64,000 nt of DNA from Erinaceus europaeus (GCF_950295315.1 NC_080170.1:97244477-97308476); one strand, 5' to 3'. Positions 1 to 12,879 are shown, counted from the first letter of the stretch. Made by a program: numbers and translations. Notes: generated by a model from the sequence alone, not told the origin.

Positions 1-59
1 TATATTTTCTACTAGCAAGGTTACCTGCAGAATTTTCTTTAGTTCTATTTTCTACTTTT

Positions 60-1250
60 TTGAGTGGGCAAGTGGTTTACAGTACAGTTGTTGACTCATA
101 GGTACAACCTCTCATAAGTGTCTGCAGGTCATTCTCTCTGCCAACCTAGGTCTTTGTGCATCTCAAACCTCTCTATCCTGTCTCTTCCCTTCTTCCCCAG
201 ATTCCATTGCTTTGATACCACACTCAGCCCAAGTTTCACTTTGTGTTTTCCCTTACTGTCCTTGCTTCTTAAGTTCCACTTGTGAGTGAGATCATCTGGT
301 ATTCATTCTTCTCATTCCTGCATATTGCACTCAACAGGATACTTTAAAGTTCTTTCCAGGATATGAATCCATCAATTTAAACAACTGTATAGCATTTTAT
401 TGTGTGTGTATACCACAACTTTCTTAGCCATTCATTGATCACCAAACATCTGAGTTGTTTCTAAGTTTGGGCTTAAAGATCATGCTGCTACCAACATAGG
501 TAGGTATACATAGGTCTTTTCAGATTAGGTGTCTTTGTTTCCTGTGGGTATCTCCAAGAGAGAAATAGCTGGATCCTAGGGGAGGTTTATTTCTAGGGTT
601 CTGATTAGTCTCCAGTCTATTTTCCATAGGGGTTGGACTAATTTACATTTCCAAAAAACATGCAGAAGAGTTCATTTCCCTCATAGACTCACTAATAGCT
701 CTTTTTTCTGGTGTATGACTTTCTCACAGATATAAAGTGGCATCTCATTGTTTTGATTTACATTTCTGTGATCATCAGTGACTCTGAGCATGTTTTCTTT
801 TTATTATTATTATTATTTATTATTATTATTAACCAGAGCACTGTTTAGCTCAGGCTTATGGTGGTGCTGGGAATTGAACCTGGGACTTTAGAGTCTCAGA
901 CATGAGAGTCTGTTTGCATAACCATTATGTTATCTACCCTCAGCCCTGAGCATGTTTTCATATGTCTGCTGGCCCTGTGTGTCTCTACTTTTTAGCAGAA
1001 TCTGCCCAAGTACTGCCTCCATTTTTCAGTGGGGTTGTTTGTTGTTATTGTTGAGTTCTTTATGTGTCTTAGATATTTGCCTTTTGTCTGATATATGGTA
1101 TATAAAGAAATTCCATTCTGTAGGGAGTTTATCTGTTTTGGTGGTGATTCCTTTTGCTGTGAAAAGCTTTTCAACTTGCTGACCTGCAGAATTTTAGTCA
1201 AAACTATTGTTCACTAGTTTCTGATGCTTACTCTCTAATGTTTACATTTT
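60..1250 (-). mobile_element. L1 fragment, 3' ORF2 and UTR, old
   Basis: Reverse-orientation L1 3' sequence: the block around 360-560 (gcattttattgtgtgtgtataccacaac and what follows) parallels the C-terminal ORF2 region seen again at 4770-5430. Upstream ORF2-like sequence continues to about 1200. It is degenerate, with a SINE D inserted near 800-950. Confidence 0.7.
803..947 (-). mobile_element. SINE D (minus)
   Basis: A-rich/TTATT tail on the left, then aaccagagcactg, ggtgctgggaattgaacctggg and an A-box-like end, i.e. a tRNA-derived SINE read in reverse. Inserted in the L1 fragment. Confidence 0.65.
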
Positions 1251-1334
1251 TTCCTGAATGTGTAAGTGTTGCACGATGTTCTCTCAGATTCACCACCTTT
1301 TCAATATTTTTATCTTATTTATCTGTTTACTCGT

Positions 1335-1450
1335 TTTGTTTTTGTATGTAGTATTTAACCAGATCACTGCTCAACTCTGTCTTAGTTTTGCCACTGATTC
1401 AACCTGGGAATCCTATTTGCATAACCAATATGTTATCTCCTTGCCCCAGC
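1335..1450 (-). mobile_element. SINE D, degenerate (minus)
   Basis: aaccagatcactgctcaac and gattcaacctgggaa followed by the tRNA-like head. Same layout as the copy at 803-947 but more diverged. Confidence 0.5.
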
Positions 1451-2164
1451 AGCTTTATTCTAAAAGTCCTTTTCTCAGGCCTTATTTCCTTGTGAAATAA
1501 CCTATGGATCTTTTAGTCATGATGATGGCAATAGATGAATTCTTATTCCTCTTCCTTGAGTTTATTTCTACATGTTTAATTATGCACTCTGTTCTACTCT
1601 TTTCTAATTTTAAATCTCTCACCACATTAAATAAAATTACAGGGCTTGAGGGCAGAATCTTTCTTGTTTTCTCTGATTCCCCTCCAACAACCTTACTATT
1701 TTTACTATAAAATACACTGAGAGTAGCTGGTTGTTTGGGTGATTAGAGTTAATTTTAACTGCTTAAGTCTTCCTTTCTGATTGAAAGAGGGTTTCTTCTG
1801 ACTCTGCTGGTGACTAGACTCCCACTATACATCAGAATGTAAAACAAAAAGATAAGCTAGATCCCAGTACCAAGAAATTTATCATGTACTTTAGAAGATA
1901 AAATTACTGTGCCTACATGACTGGAAAAGATTATATTCTAAACTGTACAATTCTGACTTTCTATATAAACTTGAAGGAGAGTCTGTTATATAACATTGTA
2001 AGTCAAAGATGTTTCATAAAGAGGATGTAAAATTTTTGAGTTCAAGAGATTGGGAACAGCCAGAAGAGGCAATGAATGAGAAAAAGCGAGTGTGTGCAGT
2101 TTGACACTATTCAGGGGGCAGTGGGAAACTGAGCTTTTTGAACTGTTCACTGACAGATTCTTTT

Positions 2165-2620
2165 TTTTCTCTTTTCTTTTTTATTAATAATTTAACATTG
2201 ATTTACAAAAATATGAGATAACATGGGTATAATTCCACACCACCAAAGGTCTGTGTCCTCATTCCTTCCATTGGGAACTGCAGTAGTTTCAGGTCACAGA
2301 TACGAGTTGACAATTATTTCTTTAACAATAGATAGATAGATAGATAGATAGGTAGATAGATCCAGTTTTTCTCTGGTACTGCCTTCTTCTCTTCTTAAGT
2401 TATACCTATACCTATTACAACTTCCAAATGTTCTCTCCAAGTCCTGATGAAATTGGAGTTAAGACCCCTTTGGTCATCTTTCTATAATATTTCTCCCCCT
2501 TTGGGAGTATGGACCAAAATTCTTTTGGGGGTGCAGAAGGTGGAAGGTTGGCTTCTGTAATTGCTTCTCTGCTGCCAACATGGATGTTGGCAGGGTGATC
2601 CTTACCCCCAGCCTATTTCT
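2165..2620 (-). mobile_element. L1-type 3' UTR repeat (minus)
   Basis: Shares blocks with 26885-27450: attaataatttaac, the 'aaaggtctgtgtcc' block, 'gggaactgcagtagtt' and 'ggcttctgtaattgcttctc'. It contains a GATA microsatellite at about 2328-2361. Assignment to an L1 3' UTR family is inference from the two copies and context. Confidence 0.45.
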
Positions 2621-3446
2621 ACTTTTCCCTAGTTGGGTAAAACTTAGGAGAGGTGACGTCCTGGGGCACGTTGGTGAAGTCTTCTGCCCAGGGAACTCAA
2701 GATGGAATCATAGTAGCAACTGCAACTTGGTGGCTAAAAGGCTGTAAGATATAAAGCAGAACAAAATGTTTAATAAACAGGAGCCAAATGTAGGAGTAGA
2801 GCAGATAAGAATGGGGATTTTAGGGTGGAGAGAAGCTAGAAAGTCTTTTTTTTTTTTTTGTATGTTCCTAGGGGGCCCAAGACTTTAGTAATTTTTGCTT
2901 GAGCTTGATTGCTAACATGGAGGTAACCTAAAAATGTGTCTGAGATGGCGTCAGAGTTGAAAATAGAGCTAGAAAGCTGGAGTAAGGCAGAGGTAGCTTT
3001 CAAACTTGAAGAAAATATGTAAGTATAATTAACTGTTTACCCTGTGGATCTGAACCACTAATATTCACATTTAGCACAACAGCCTGTGTAATCTCTGAGT
3101 CCCTTTCAATCTGAGCCTACAGTTCATAGTCATAGCTGGGGAGATTCTAAGCTGCACTCATTTCAGGACTCAGTCTTCCTTAACCCACCCTCCCTCAGTT
3201 CCTACCATTGCTACTTTATAGTGAGGACAAGGTCCTGGATAGGCCCACAAGAGGGCTTGTGATGAGGTTTCTGATGGAAGTAACCAGAGGGACCTATTAG
3301 AGATCTTAGTTCATATTGTCTATAAGGGAATACAAGGATTCCCTGACTGTGGCCCACATGATGAGGTGAGCTAGTATTGACCAAAAAGGCCATCATTAAG
3401 TGAGCCAGTCTCTTTGCCCTTTTCCAACTTTTGTAGTCCTTTCTTT

Positions 3447-3747
3447 TTTCTTTTTCTTTTTTTTTATATTTATTTATTTTCCCTTTTGTTGCCCATGTCA
3501 TTATTGTTGTTGTAGTTATTATTGTTGTTATTAATGTCATTGTTGTTGGATAGGACAGAGAGAAATGGAGAGAGGAGGGGAAGACAGAGAGGGGGAGAGA
3601 AAGACAGACACCTGCAGACCTGCTTCACCACTTGTGAAGCGACTCCCCTGCAGGTGGGGAGCTGGGGGCTGGAACCAGGATCTTTATGCCGGTCCTTGCG
3701 CTTTGCACCATGTGCGCTTAACCCGCTGCGCTACCGACCCGACTCCC
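3447..3747 (-). mobile_element. SINE A (minus), full length with TSD
   Basis: Reverse copy: A/T tail at left, gaggataggacagagag-type body, B box ctggaaccaggatc and head ending ctaccgacccgactccc. Flanked by direct repeats ttgtagtcctttctt at about 3431-3445 and 3748-3762. Confidence 0.92.
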
Positions 3748-4769
3748 TTGTAGTCCTTTCTTTACCTGACAAGATTAGACTTTTTCCCAGTTGTCAAGTG
3801 TTGAGTGTCAACCCCAATATTAGTTTTATGGGGTCTGGCCTCAAGTTAAGGAAGAAATACACCAAGGATTTTTGTGGGGGCCATGTTAACCTTAAGTATT
3901 ACTGTATTTACTTGTTTGATGATTTTAATAAAGGTTGTCATAGGGACAATAATTGTCCTTCAGTTGATATATATATATTGCCAGTATATCTCTTGGCCCA
4001 CTGTCTATAGTATTTCTTCTAAAGGTAGTAATGCTAATGCTGTTAGAAGAGATTAGGAAATATTTCATCTTACTTTCTTTTGTGTAGTTACTTGTGTAGG
4101 GTCCTTTTCTTGAACTGAGTAGGTAGTAGACATAGGAGCTAAAAGCAAGTACACATATTCTGTGTAATTGCTTTTAATCAATAACAGCATATTCTATTCA
4201 TATGGTTCCAATGAACTATAAGATAGCAATAAAAATTCTAAGCTCAACTTTCATTGATAATTTAGAGCACATTAGAAAATAAAGTAAATGAAATTCTGCT
4301 AATTAAAGATTACATTTTCACATTCTGTTTATTAAATTCATATTAGCAAATATAATAGGAGGCAGAGCTTGCCATTTGCTTCATTTGTATTTATGAACCT
4401 TTCCCATTTACAAATAAGGTAAGCACAACAAATTCATAATAAAATGTGGCTTATTAGTATTTTGCTAATACTTTATTTTGTAATTACATGTGGATATATG
4501 TTCTCACTATTTGCTCTTAGTTCTTCCCTCAGAAATAATCTATGCATGTACTTTAATTAAGTGTAGAAATATTTTTAAATTGCCATTTAATAGCAAATTA
4601 GCTTTTTTAATTTTGTGTAGTTCAAACTAACCATAGTTAACAGTACACATGTTGGCTTTTTTTTTAATGTCTCAAAATTTTTAATGTATAGATCATAGTC
4701 TGAGTATATGTTCCATCAGTCTAAGCATTTAAGACTTCAAACATGTAATCTCAATGAATTTTTTATTCT

Positions 4770-4917
4770 ATTTTTTTATTTCTTTATTGGGGAATTAAGG
4801 TTTTATATTCAACAGTAAATACAAGGGTTTGTACATGCACAACATTTCTCAGTTTTCCGTATAATAATACAAACCCCACTAGGTCCTCTGTCATCCTTCT
4901 TGGACCTGTATTCCTTA

Positions 4918-4948
<31 letters not shown>

Positions 4949-5430
4949 ACACCCCAGAGTCTTTTACTTAGGTGCAATACACCAATTCCAGTTCAGGTTC
5001 TACTTGTGTTTTCTCTTCTGATCTTGTTTTTCAACTTCTGCCTGAGAGTGAGATCATCCCATATTCATCCTTCTGTTTCTGACTTATGACTTACTTCACT
5101 TAACATGAATTTTTCAAGATCCATCCAAGATTGGCTGAAAATGGTGAAGTCACCGTTTTTGATAGCTGAGTAGTATTCCATTGTGTATATATACCACAAC
5201 TTTCTCAGCCATTCATCTATTGTTGGACACTTGGGTTGCTTCCAGATTTTGGCTACTACAAATTGTGCTGCTAAGAACATGTGTATACACAGATCTTTTT
5301 GGATGGGTGTGTTGGGTTCCTTAGGATATATCCCCAGGAGAGGAATTGCAGGATCATAGGTCCATTTCTAGCCTTCTGATAGTTCTCCAGACTGTTCACC
5401 ACAGAAGTTGGACAAATTGACATTTGTTTC
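4770..5430 (-). mobile_element. L1 3' end: ORF2 C-terminus and 3' UTR (minus)
   Basis: Reverse L1. The frame at 5065-5280 reads AKIWKQPKCPTIDEWLRK and LWYIYTMEYYSAIKNG, the conserved end of mammalian L1 ORF2, followed toward lower coordinates by its 3' UTR with a C/CA tract at 4917-4956. 5' truncated. The adjoining 5440-6175 has no identity I am sure of. Confidence 0.88.
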
Positions 5431-5439
5431 AATAGTATT

Positions 5440-6175
5440 TAAATCCCTGAGTTGGAGCTCAGTGGCTTAAAAGTCTCTCTTGTTCTTTTTCTTTCCTGTA
5501 GGCTATGGGATCCTGAGGGATTTTAAACTATAAGTAGGCTTCTTAGCTTAATCACTGACTCCTGACCAAGAGATAAAGCAGGGTGGGGCAGAGATAATCC
5601 ATTGGTTATGGAAAGAGACTTTCACAGCCCCACTGCTAGGCCATGGAGGTATAGGTCTTCTCCTGAGTTTCCTGGTTAGTTCTCTGTCCCCTGGTGTCAG
5701 CACAGGGCCTCCCTGCCAACGCTTCAGATTCTGAAGGCAGTAGCAATGGAGACACAGTTGCATTTGGTGAGTCTCAGGGGAGTCCTCTCTTCCCTTCAGC
5801 TGTCCCCTTGTTGGTAAAACAGATGAAGTGGTATCTCCACTGGTAAACTATCGGACTATCAGCAGCCACTTAATCTCTCCCTAGGCTCCTCTCTGTCCAC
5901 AAGCCATACATGTTTGCATTCACCTGTGATTTGTTGGGTTCTTGAAGTCATTTTAGTCCTGTCTTGTTGCGGTCCCAGGTGGTCTTCTTTGGTATTCATG
6001 TGTTGGCGTTTAATGGTGCTTTCATCTTCCCAATTTATTTTTTATTATGGCTATTATGTAGTACTTGTTTATTGTAGAAACGTAAGATTATTTTTTGATA
6101 TGTTTTTGTGTGCTTGTTTTTTACTTTGGACTCACTACAATCATGTGGATCCTTAACTCTGGAAGGGTATAGAAT
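5440..6175. repeat. Unclassified repeat-like block beside the L1
   Basis: More GC-rich than its surroundings, with phrases such as ctaatctctccctaggctcc that recall L1 or ERV leader sequence. No coding frame recognised; could be an L1 5' UTR segment in reverse. Identity uncertain. Confidence 0.25.
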
Positions 6176-6907
6176 ATAGATCTTAGCAAAAAGAAAAAAA
6201 AATTACCCATGAAGTCAGGGTTTTTATCTTTCTCATCATACTCAGCCCATTTTTTAAAATCAGCCTAAGTATACTATGTAACATAGAGTGGTACACATCT
6301 TACAAATGTGAAAATCCTAATTTTAAATTCAATGTCAAAGCTCACATTTACATCAATATAGTATTTTATAATTACCTGGTATTTTAATACCAAACATAGG
6401 TATTAAATTATTTAATATCTCACTCTGATTCACACTTACTTAAGAAGCTACTCTGTAATGTTTATATTATGTAACTTTTATTCTGTAATTCACCATGAGA
6501 ACTAGAATATAGAATTTATTTTTACAAAAAATGTATCGTGAAAGTAAGCTGAAGCCACACTAATACATGCAGATTTACTTTCTGTTAAGTGTTTATTTCT
6601 AAAATGTGTTAACATAATTGAAACCTATATGTAATTTTTTAAATCAAAAGCTTGAATAATGGGTATTTTCTAGAATAGTGAAAAATGCCTTGTGTTCTGA
6701 GTGAAAGTTTTTATTTAATTTGCATTTTAAGAAATACTCTGATTTTTCAAAACTAAACTAAATAAAACCCTAAACAATTAAAAACAAATTATTACTGCTT
6801 ACCACTATACCACATGATATTTACAGACAGGCAGAGGCATTGTTCCATATAATAATGGAGTAATTCCTTCCATGTAATGGATGGAATATGGAGGCAAATC
6901 ACTTTTT

Positions 6908-7123
6908 TTTATATATTTTTTTATTATTTATTCCCTTTTTTGTCCTTGTTGTTGTTGTTGTTGGATAGGACAGAGAGAAATGGAGAAAGGAGGGAAACAC
7001 AGAGAGGAGGAGAGAAAGATAGACACCTGCAGACCTGCTTCACCGCCTGTGAAGTGACTTGCCTGCAGGTGGGGAGCCGGGGCTTGAACTGGGATCCTTA
7101 CGCCGGTCCTTGCGCTTTGCGCC
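6908..7123 (-). mobile_element. SINE A (minus), 5'-truncated, with TSD
   Basis: SINE A body and B box present; the copy ends at gctttgcgcc without the A-box head. Direct repeats aggcaaatcacttttt at 6892-6907 and 7124-7139. Confidence 0.9.
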
Positions 7124-7239
7124 AGGCAAATCACTTTTTAAAAATACTTTCGCTATGCCTTATATTTAAAAATGAATTAACTGAATTTTGATGCATTTTC
7201 AAATACCTGAAAATTAATATCACTGGATTTATTTTTTCA

Positions 7240-7395
7240 TTTATTTTTGCTGTTGCTGTTAATTTTATTTATTAGTACTATTTTACCCAGACTAATGCAT
7301 AGCTTTGGCATATGGTAGTACTGAGGATTGAAGCTGAAACTTAGGAGCCTTGGGAATGAAAAGTCTTTTACATAAACATTTGGACCTCCCCCACC
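7240..7395 (-). mobile_element. SINE D, old (minus)
   Basis: tttacccagactaatgc, gtactgaggattgaag and a degraded tRNA-like head. Same arrangement as other D copies. Confidence 0.5.
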
Positions 7396-7434
7396 CCTTG
7401 GTTCATATTTTTGTTTTAAAATATACATATTCAG

Positions 7435-7712
7435 GGGGCCGGGCCGTAGTGCAGTGGGTCAAGCACACATGGTTTGAAGCACAAGGACTGACATAAGGAT
7501 CCTGGTTCAAGCCCCCGGCTCCCCACCTGCAGGGGAATCACTTCACAGGTGGTGAAGCAGGTCTGCAGGTGTCCTGTCTATCTCTTCCCCTCTCTGTCTT
7601 CCCTTCCTCTCTCCATTTCTCTCTGTCCTACCAAACAAAGATGACATCAATAACAATAATAATTATAACAACAATAAAAAACAGCAAGGACAACAAAAGG
7701 GGATATATATAT
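7435..7712 (+). mobile_element. SINE A (plus)
   Basis: Head gggccgggccgtagtgcagt, B box ggttcaagccccc, CT-rich body and A-rich tail. Near-repeat atacatattcag / atatatattcag flanks it. Confidence 0.9.
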
Positions 7713-7997
7713 TCAGAGAGGGGGTTGTTATGGAATTAATGATTCTGATCATCATGGTATTTTTCTAAATAACTGATCAGCTAGTATTTGGGGCATAGTG
7801 ACCAGAGAGTACATATTATGCCTCACTATTCTGTACTCATTAAGTTGAATATAATGGCTTATGATACAGGACTATCAAAATAAAATCTTGTCTTATTTGG
7901 AATTACTTTCTAGAAGGGGATATGGTAATAGGGAGATTTATAATTCAGGTTTTTAGAAAAAGTAATACATGATCAGAAACCAGAAAGAAATTTGGAA

Positions 7998-8200
7998 GTG
8001 ATGGGCAGTGGTGTACCTGGTTGGACACACATGTTAACCATGCTCAAGGACCTGGGTTCAAACTTCCGGTCCTCAGTTGCAGGGAGAAGCTTCATTAGTG
8101 GTGAAGCAGTGTGACAGAAGTCCTTTTCTCCCTTTTTACCTCTCCCACCCCTATCAATTTCTGTCTTCCTCTATCCATGAATCAGAACTTTAAAAATGGC
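7998..8200 (+). mobile_element. SINE B (plus), diverged
   Basis: tgggcagtggtgtacctgg head, ggacctgggttcaaac B box, gtggtgaagcagtg middle and a degraded tail. Confidence 0.75.
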
Positions 8201-8437
8201 AGTTTGGGAATTAGCCGTAAGATTATCTAGGTGAAGCACAATGCAAGTTAGAATTAAAGTGCAAAGCAGTGAGGTGAATGACTTGTTTGGTATATTTGAA
8301 GATAAGCAAGAAGGACAGCATGGTTGGAGTTGAAAAAAACCATAGGGGTTAAATTTCCTTTAAGGGTATGATGACAATTTGGCTTTTGAATACTTGTGGG
8401 AACCATTAGATTTTGATCAGTCTAATGACATGAAAAT

Positions 8438-8438
<1 letters not shown>

Positions 8439-8483
<45 letters not shown>

Positions 8484-8489
8484 TGTGTT
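8439..8489 (+). repeat. (GT)n microsatellite
   Basis: About 25 GT units with one interruption, abutting L1 3' UTR sequence. Confidence 0.95.
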
Positions 8490-8497
8490 TTCTTTTG

Positions 8498-8720
8498 GGG
8501 GGGACTAATGGTTTACAGTGAACAGTAAAATACAGTCGTTTGTACACATGTAACAGTTCTCAGGTTTCCACATAACAGTTCAACTCCCTCTGGCCCTCCT
8601 CTGCCATCATGTTCCAAGACCTGAACCCCCCACCCCTGTCACCCCAGAGTCTTTTACTTTGGTGCAGTACACCAAACCCCATTCAAGTTCTGCTATGTGT
8701 TTTCTTATTTTTCAACTTAT
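8498..8720 (-). mobile_element. L1 3' UTR fragment (minus)
   Basis: Matches the 3' UTR blocks at 4770-5000: atggtttacagtgaacagtaa, cagttctcaggtttcc, ccccagagtcttttacttt. Confidence 0.8.
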
Positions 8721-8835
8721 ATTATTACTAGTGATTTAATAATGATCCACAGGATTGTGGGATAAGAGGAGTACAGATTTGTGTTTTTACTAAACAGTTG
8801 TGTTTAGGGCAGTAATAGTAGAAGCATAAAGATCA

Positions 8836-8837
<2 letters not shown>

Positions 8838-8873
<36 letters not shown>

Positions 8874-8876
8874 ATA
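8838..8876 (+). repeat. (AAAT)n microsatellite
   Basis: About nine aaat units. Confidence 0.95.
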
Positions 8877-9344
8877 GGCTGGGCTTTGACTAAAATAGCA
8901 GGGGTGGATTTTATGTTCAAATTTGGGTTGTATTTTAACCCAGCAGTACCTGCTAAAGCATCAAACCTATAAATTGCTTGCGAATTATTTTGGGGTTTTT
9001 TATTTTCTTGTTTTTGTTATGTTTTGTTTTGCAAAAAAGAAACTGGATGAGTGATTGGTATCATTTACCAAAGTGACGGAGATCAAAGAACTTGTTTGGG
9101 AAGGGAACAGAGATACTGGGTATATGGGTCTCTTGAGTTCTGGATGCCTAGTACATGTGCACATCAAGGACAGATGTTGAACGCATATTTGAACATTTTA
9201 AACCTTATAACTGTAATGAACTAGATATGTGATGATAGTAGTCTACAACTGAGAACTTATTTCTATAAGCCTAGTGCCTAAAACTAGTGGGCTAATTATA
9301 CTCTCAGACATCTAAACCTCTGAGATATATTATCTTTAAGTTTT

Positions 9345-9682
9345 ATTTATTTATTTTTTTTTTAGTCTTTTTATTTTTTGTCTCTAGGGGCTGGGGCTTA
9401 GTGCCAGCACTATGAATCCACTGCTCCTGGAAACCATCTTTTCCCATAGTTGTTGTTGCTATTATTGTTGCTGCTGCTAGAAAGGACAGAGAGAAATTGA
9501 GAGAGGAGGGGAAGACAGAGAGAGGAACAGAAAGATAGACTCCTACAGACCTGCTTCACTGCCTATGAAGCCATGCCCCCCCCCCAACCCTCTTGCAGGT
9601 GAGGAGCTGAGGGTTTGAACCTGGATCCTTGTGCTTTGTGCTATGTGCACTTACTTTACCTGGTGCTCTACCACCCAGCATC
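9345..9682 (-). mobile_element. SINE A-long (minus), diverged
   Basis: Left end carries the 3' extension module in reverse (ggggctggggcttagtgccagc, gaatccactgctcctgg), then the A body, a C tract and a degraded head. Confidence 0.85.
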
Positions 9683-9789
9683 CCTCTGGCACTATTGTTG
9701 CCAGGTATCAAACCAAGAGCTTGAGGCTTGGAAATCCTGTGTTCTACCAGCTGGGAATACTTCCTCAGGCGCCTGTGAGATTTTTTTTT

Positions 9790-10052
9790 TAATATTTATT
9801 TACTTATTTTCCTTTTTGTTGCCCTTGTTTTTTGTTGTTATTGTTGTTGTAGTTATTGTTGTTAATTTATGTCGTTGTTAGATAGGACAGAGAGAAATGG
9901 AGAGAGGAGGGGAAGACAGAGGGGGAAAGAAAGAGAGACACACCTGCAGACCTGCTTCACCCTGCAAGTGGGGAGCGGGGGGCTCGAACTGTGATCCAGT
10001 TCAACTTGAGCCAGTCCTTGCGCTTTGCACCACCTGCGCTTAACCCGCACCT
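9790..10052 (-). mobile_element. SINE A (minus), 5'-truncated
   Basis: T-rich tail, gttagataggacagag body and a head cut after cgcttaacccgc. Near-repeats cctgtgagattttt / cctctgagattttt flank it. Confidence 0.88.
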
Positions 10053-11705
10053 CTGAGATTTTTAACAATATGCTTAACTATCACCTAAAGGATTTACTTC
10101 TGAAATGTCGATATTACAGAAAGCATTCATTAGATGTCTCCATAATGAAACTTTACTGAATGGCATATATTATTGTTACCTTACTTTCTATTTATATATC
10201 AAATTTCTAGGAAACATTAAATCAAGTTGGATATGTGAGTGCATGCATAATTATTCCTACCTTTGAGGTATCTAAGGTACATTTCTCCAAATAACATAGG
10301 TATATGTGTGTTCCTTTGTGTCTTTAAATAATAGCCAATTATATAGAAGTATATATTTTAATCATAGAAACTGAATCCAAGGTCCTATGAATGAAGCAAA
10401 AGAACACTACCTACTGATCAGCCTTCTTATTCACATATTGTACTCTTATGTGAGGATTTGTGTTGTTAGCAATTTGCACCTGACTTTAACAGTAATTCAT
10501 ATATATTATATTCAGTAAGAAACCAGTATCTTTGATTAAATAAATGAAGACAGAAGCTAAAATTATAACCCAAGATATGGTTGTTCTTTTATTAGTTTTT
10601 AAAGCAGCTTTCATTCTGATGCCTTAAAATATTTGAACACTTGCAAAATGATGTACTATTTGTGTTTGCTTATTTATTGTACATTAGATGGATGGAAACG
10701 TAGACTCTGATCAAAGATGTCGTTCCTCTGTAAATAATCATTGGCATAGTACAGAAAGGATAATATGGAATAGTTCCATCTTTGAAGTTTATTTACTGTG
10801 ACCTCTGTCAAGTTCTTTCATTTCGGTATCATGTAGAAATATTTGTACATTTGGTTCCAACTTACAAATTGAGGTTATGCAGAAAAAATTATCAGGTCTC
10901 CTCCTAGGTAACTTAACCAAACAAGAATTGATGTTCTAGTATTTTGTGGCATGTCCCTAGAATCAACTTGTCTTCCTGTTGATTAAAAGAATAGAAGTGA
11001 AAGTGTGTCATTTTGAAGTAGTCTCAACAGAAAGTAATAATTATGGAAAGGGTACAGTATAAACAGTCTGAGCATATTTTCCTTCAGTTTTATTATTATG
11101 ATTCTAAATCCAGGCAGGATTATAGTCCTCCTGTAATCTTTTGTGGGGAAATGACATTCTGAGATAGACTATAATTTAAATGGGTGAATACCAAGAATTC
11201 CACTGATCTTTTCTTTTTTCCCATAAAAAGCTGTGATTAGAATTGATATTATTAGCGTTAACACCAATTCCGTGATCACAAATAATTAGAATGTATTAGA
11301 AGTGCACATTGGTCCTAAATAAATTAAGTTAAAACTGTGACTTATTGTTTGCTCTGGGAACACATTATACAGTGCTTTTGAAATGAGACAGAAGATTAGC
11401 ATATCAGGCATGTGTAAGCATGACATGTTATTTCATGTTATTTTAACAAATGGAGGCAAAATTTGTTTCTCTATTTCCATAATAAGTAAAAAAATGCATA
11501 AATTTAAAGATTATGCCAGACTGACTTTACTTGATATTATGAAAGAACATTCAAAATGTCATGTGTGTATGTTATAAAAGTAATAGATACACTGGGAAAA
11601 TGACTTCTATATGTCACATGTAATCTTCATTCAATTATAACTAAATTGTATGTTCTTTATGATTTCTCAGAGTTTGGTATTTTCCTATTAAGATTAAAAT
11701 AGTTG

Positions 11706-11780
11706 GGACGAGGAATGTAGCTCAGTAGTAGAGTGTATGTCTCACATGTTCAAGGCTCTGGGGTGAGCTGTAGCACTGGT
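11706..11780 (+). pseudogene. tRNA-Ala-like retropseudogene (ID-like)
   Basis: gaatgtagctcagtagtaga matches a tRNA-Ala 5' half (D arm gtagctcagtggtaga); catgttcaaggctctggggt follows the anticodon and variable parts. The T arm is degraded. It could be a retropseudogene or the head of an old tRNA-Ala-derived SINE. Confidence 0.5.
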
Positions 11781-11811
11781 AAAATGTAAGCTAAGTGTAG
11801 AATACTTAAAT

Positions 11812-12010
11812 ACGGGCCAGGCGGTAGCACACCTGGTTAAGTGCACACATTACAGTGCACAAGGATCTGGGTTCAAGCACCTGGCCCCCACCTGCAGGGG
11901 GAAAGCTTCACAAGTGGTGAAGCAGGTCTGCAGGTGTCTCTCTGTCTCTCTCCCAGTCTATTTCCTCACAATTTCTCTGTCTCTATTCAAAATAAATAAA
12001 TACAGGTTAA
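11812..12010 (+). mobile_element. SINE B (plus)
   Basis: Head gggccaggcggtagcacacc, then ggatctgggttcaagc and ccacctgcagggggaaagct, with a CT-rich body and AAATA tail. Confidence 0.9.
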
Positions 12011-12513
12011 TAAAATAAAAAGAGAATAGTTATATGCAGGGAATGTGGGCAAATGTATATGGCAGGCTCAGAAGATTCATTTTTAATAGAGATATAGTTT
12101 TTAGGTGGTGCATTTAAATTTAAGAAAGATTTTTATACCTAGTGCATGCTTGAATTACCAAGAAAGAATATTTATTATGAACAAAAGAGTACTAGGTCAC
12201 AGAGGAAATGTTTATTTTCCCATTTCATTTGCTGAAAGAACCCATTCTGATCATTGAGGTAGTTAAATTCCTCTGTTAATAAGAATTTGTGAAAAGGCAG
12301 TGTTCGAAATTTCTGCTTTTGTGCCTATCAAGTCACAGTTTTACAGTACATATACTTACCTACCTTAATTTGAAATGTACATCCTCTAAGGCTAAATCAT
12401 AGTAGGTGTAACCCTTTATTAATTAGTTTGTGCTCTCAGCTGTTGCCGTGGACTTTGTCACAAGTCAGCTTTTGTGTCATTGTAAATTGCCATTTGAATT
12501 CCAAAGTCAGTGT

Positions 12514-12549
12514 ACTAAAATAGCTCAGTTGGGAGAGCATTAGACTGAA
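12514..12549 (+). pseudogene. tRNA-Phe 5'-half retropseudogene
   Basis: atagctcagttgggagagc plus attagactgaa reproduces tRNA-Phe(GAA) from the acceptor strand to the anticodon loop. The 3' half is absent. The acceptor strand shows C-to-T and G-to-A changes. A 15-nt near-repeat flanks it: tgaattccaaagtca at about 12495-12509 and tgaattccaaaatca at about 12546-12560. This fits a tailless tRNA-half retrocopy moved by L1 machinery (inference). Not functional. Confidence 0.65.
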
Positions 12550-12879
12550 TTCCAAAATCACTCAAAAACAAAAATTCAAAAAACATCTTCAAAAACAGAT
12601 AAAAATATACTTTTGAAAAATCTTTAGAAATTTTCTCCTTTCATCTCTGAACTTTCAAAAGACTCCGATTTATAGTTAAAACATGAAAGGCTTTAGTTTC
12701 TTCAAAATTTCTTGTAATGGACACAAAGAAAAGCCCCTGGACTTTTTCTCCTTTCTAACTAGTGAGAAGCCACATTGTTGTACTTCAAATTTGGTGGCTC
12801 ATATACCAAAGGCCTCTTGCTCCCTCTACAGAAGGTGCTATAAAATTGCAGTGACAATGAATTTTTTTTTCCCCCCCAA

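Noticed and set aside
952..1710. Several short plus-strand frames
   Set aside because: Antisense of old L1 and SINE D sequence or chance frames without motifs.
3522..4010. 162-aa plus-strand frame and many similar MERGGEDREGE-like frames
   Set aside because: They are translations of SINE A copies and recur across the window; not genes.
12521..12545. Functional tRNA-Phe gene
   Set aside because: Only the 5' half is present, with no T arm or acceptor 3' strand.
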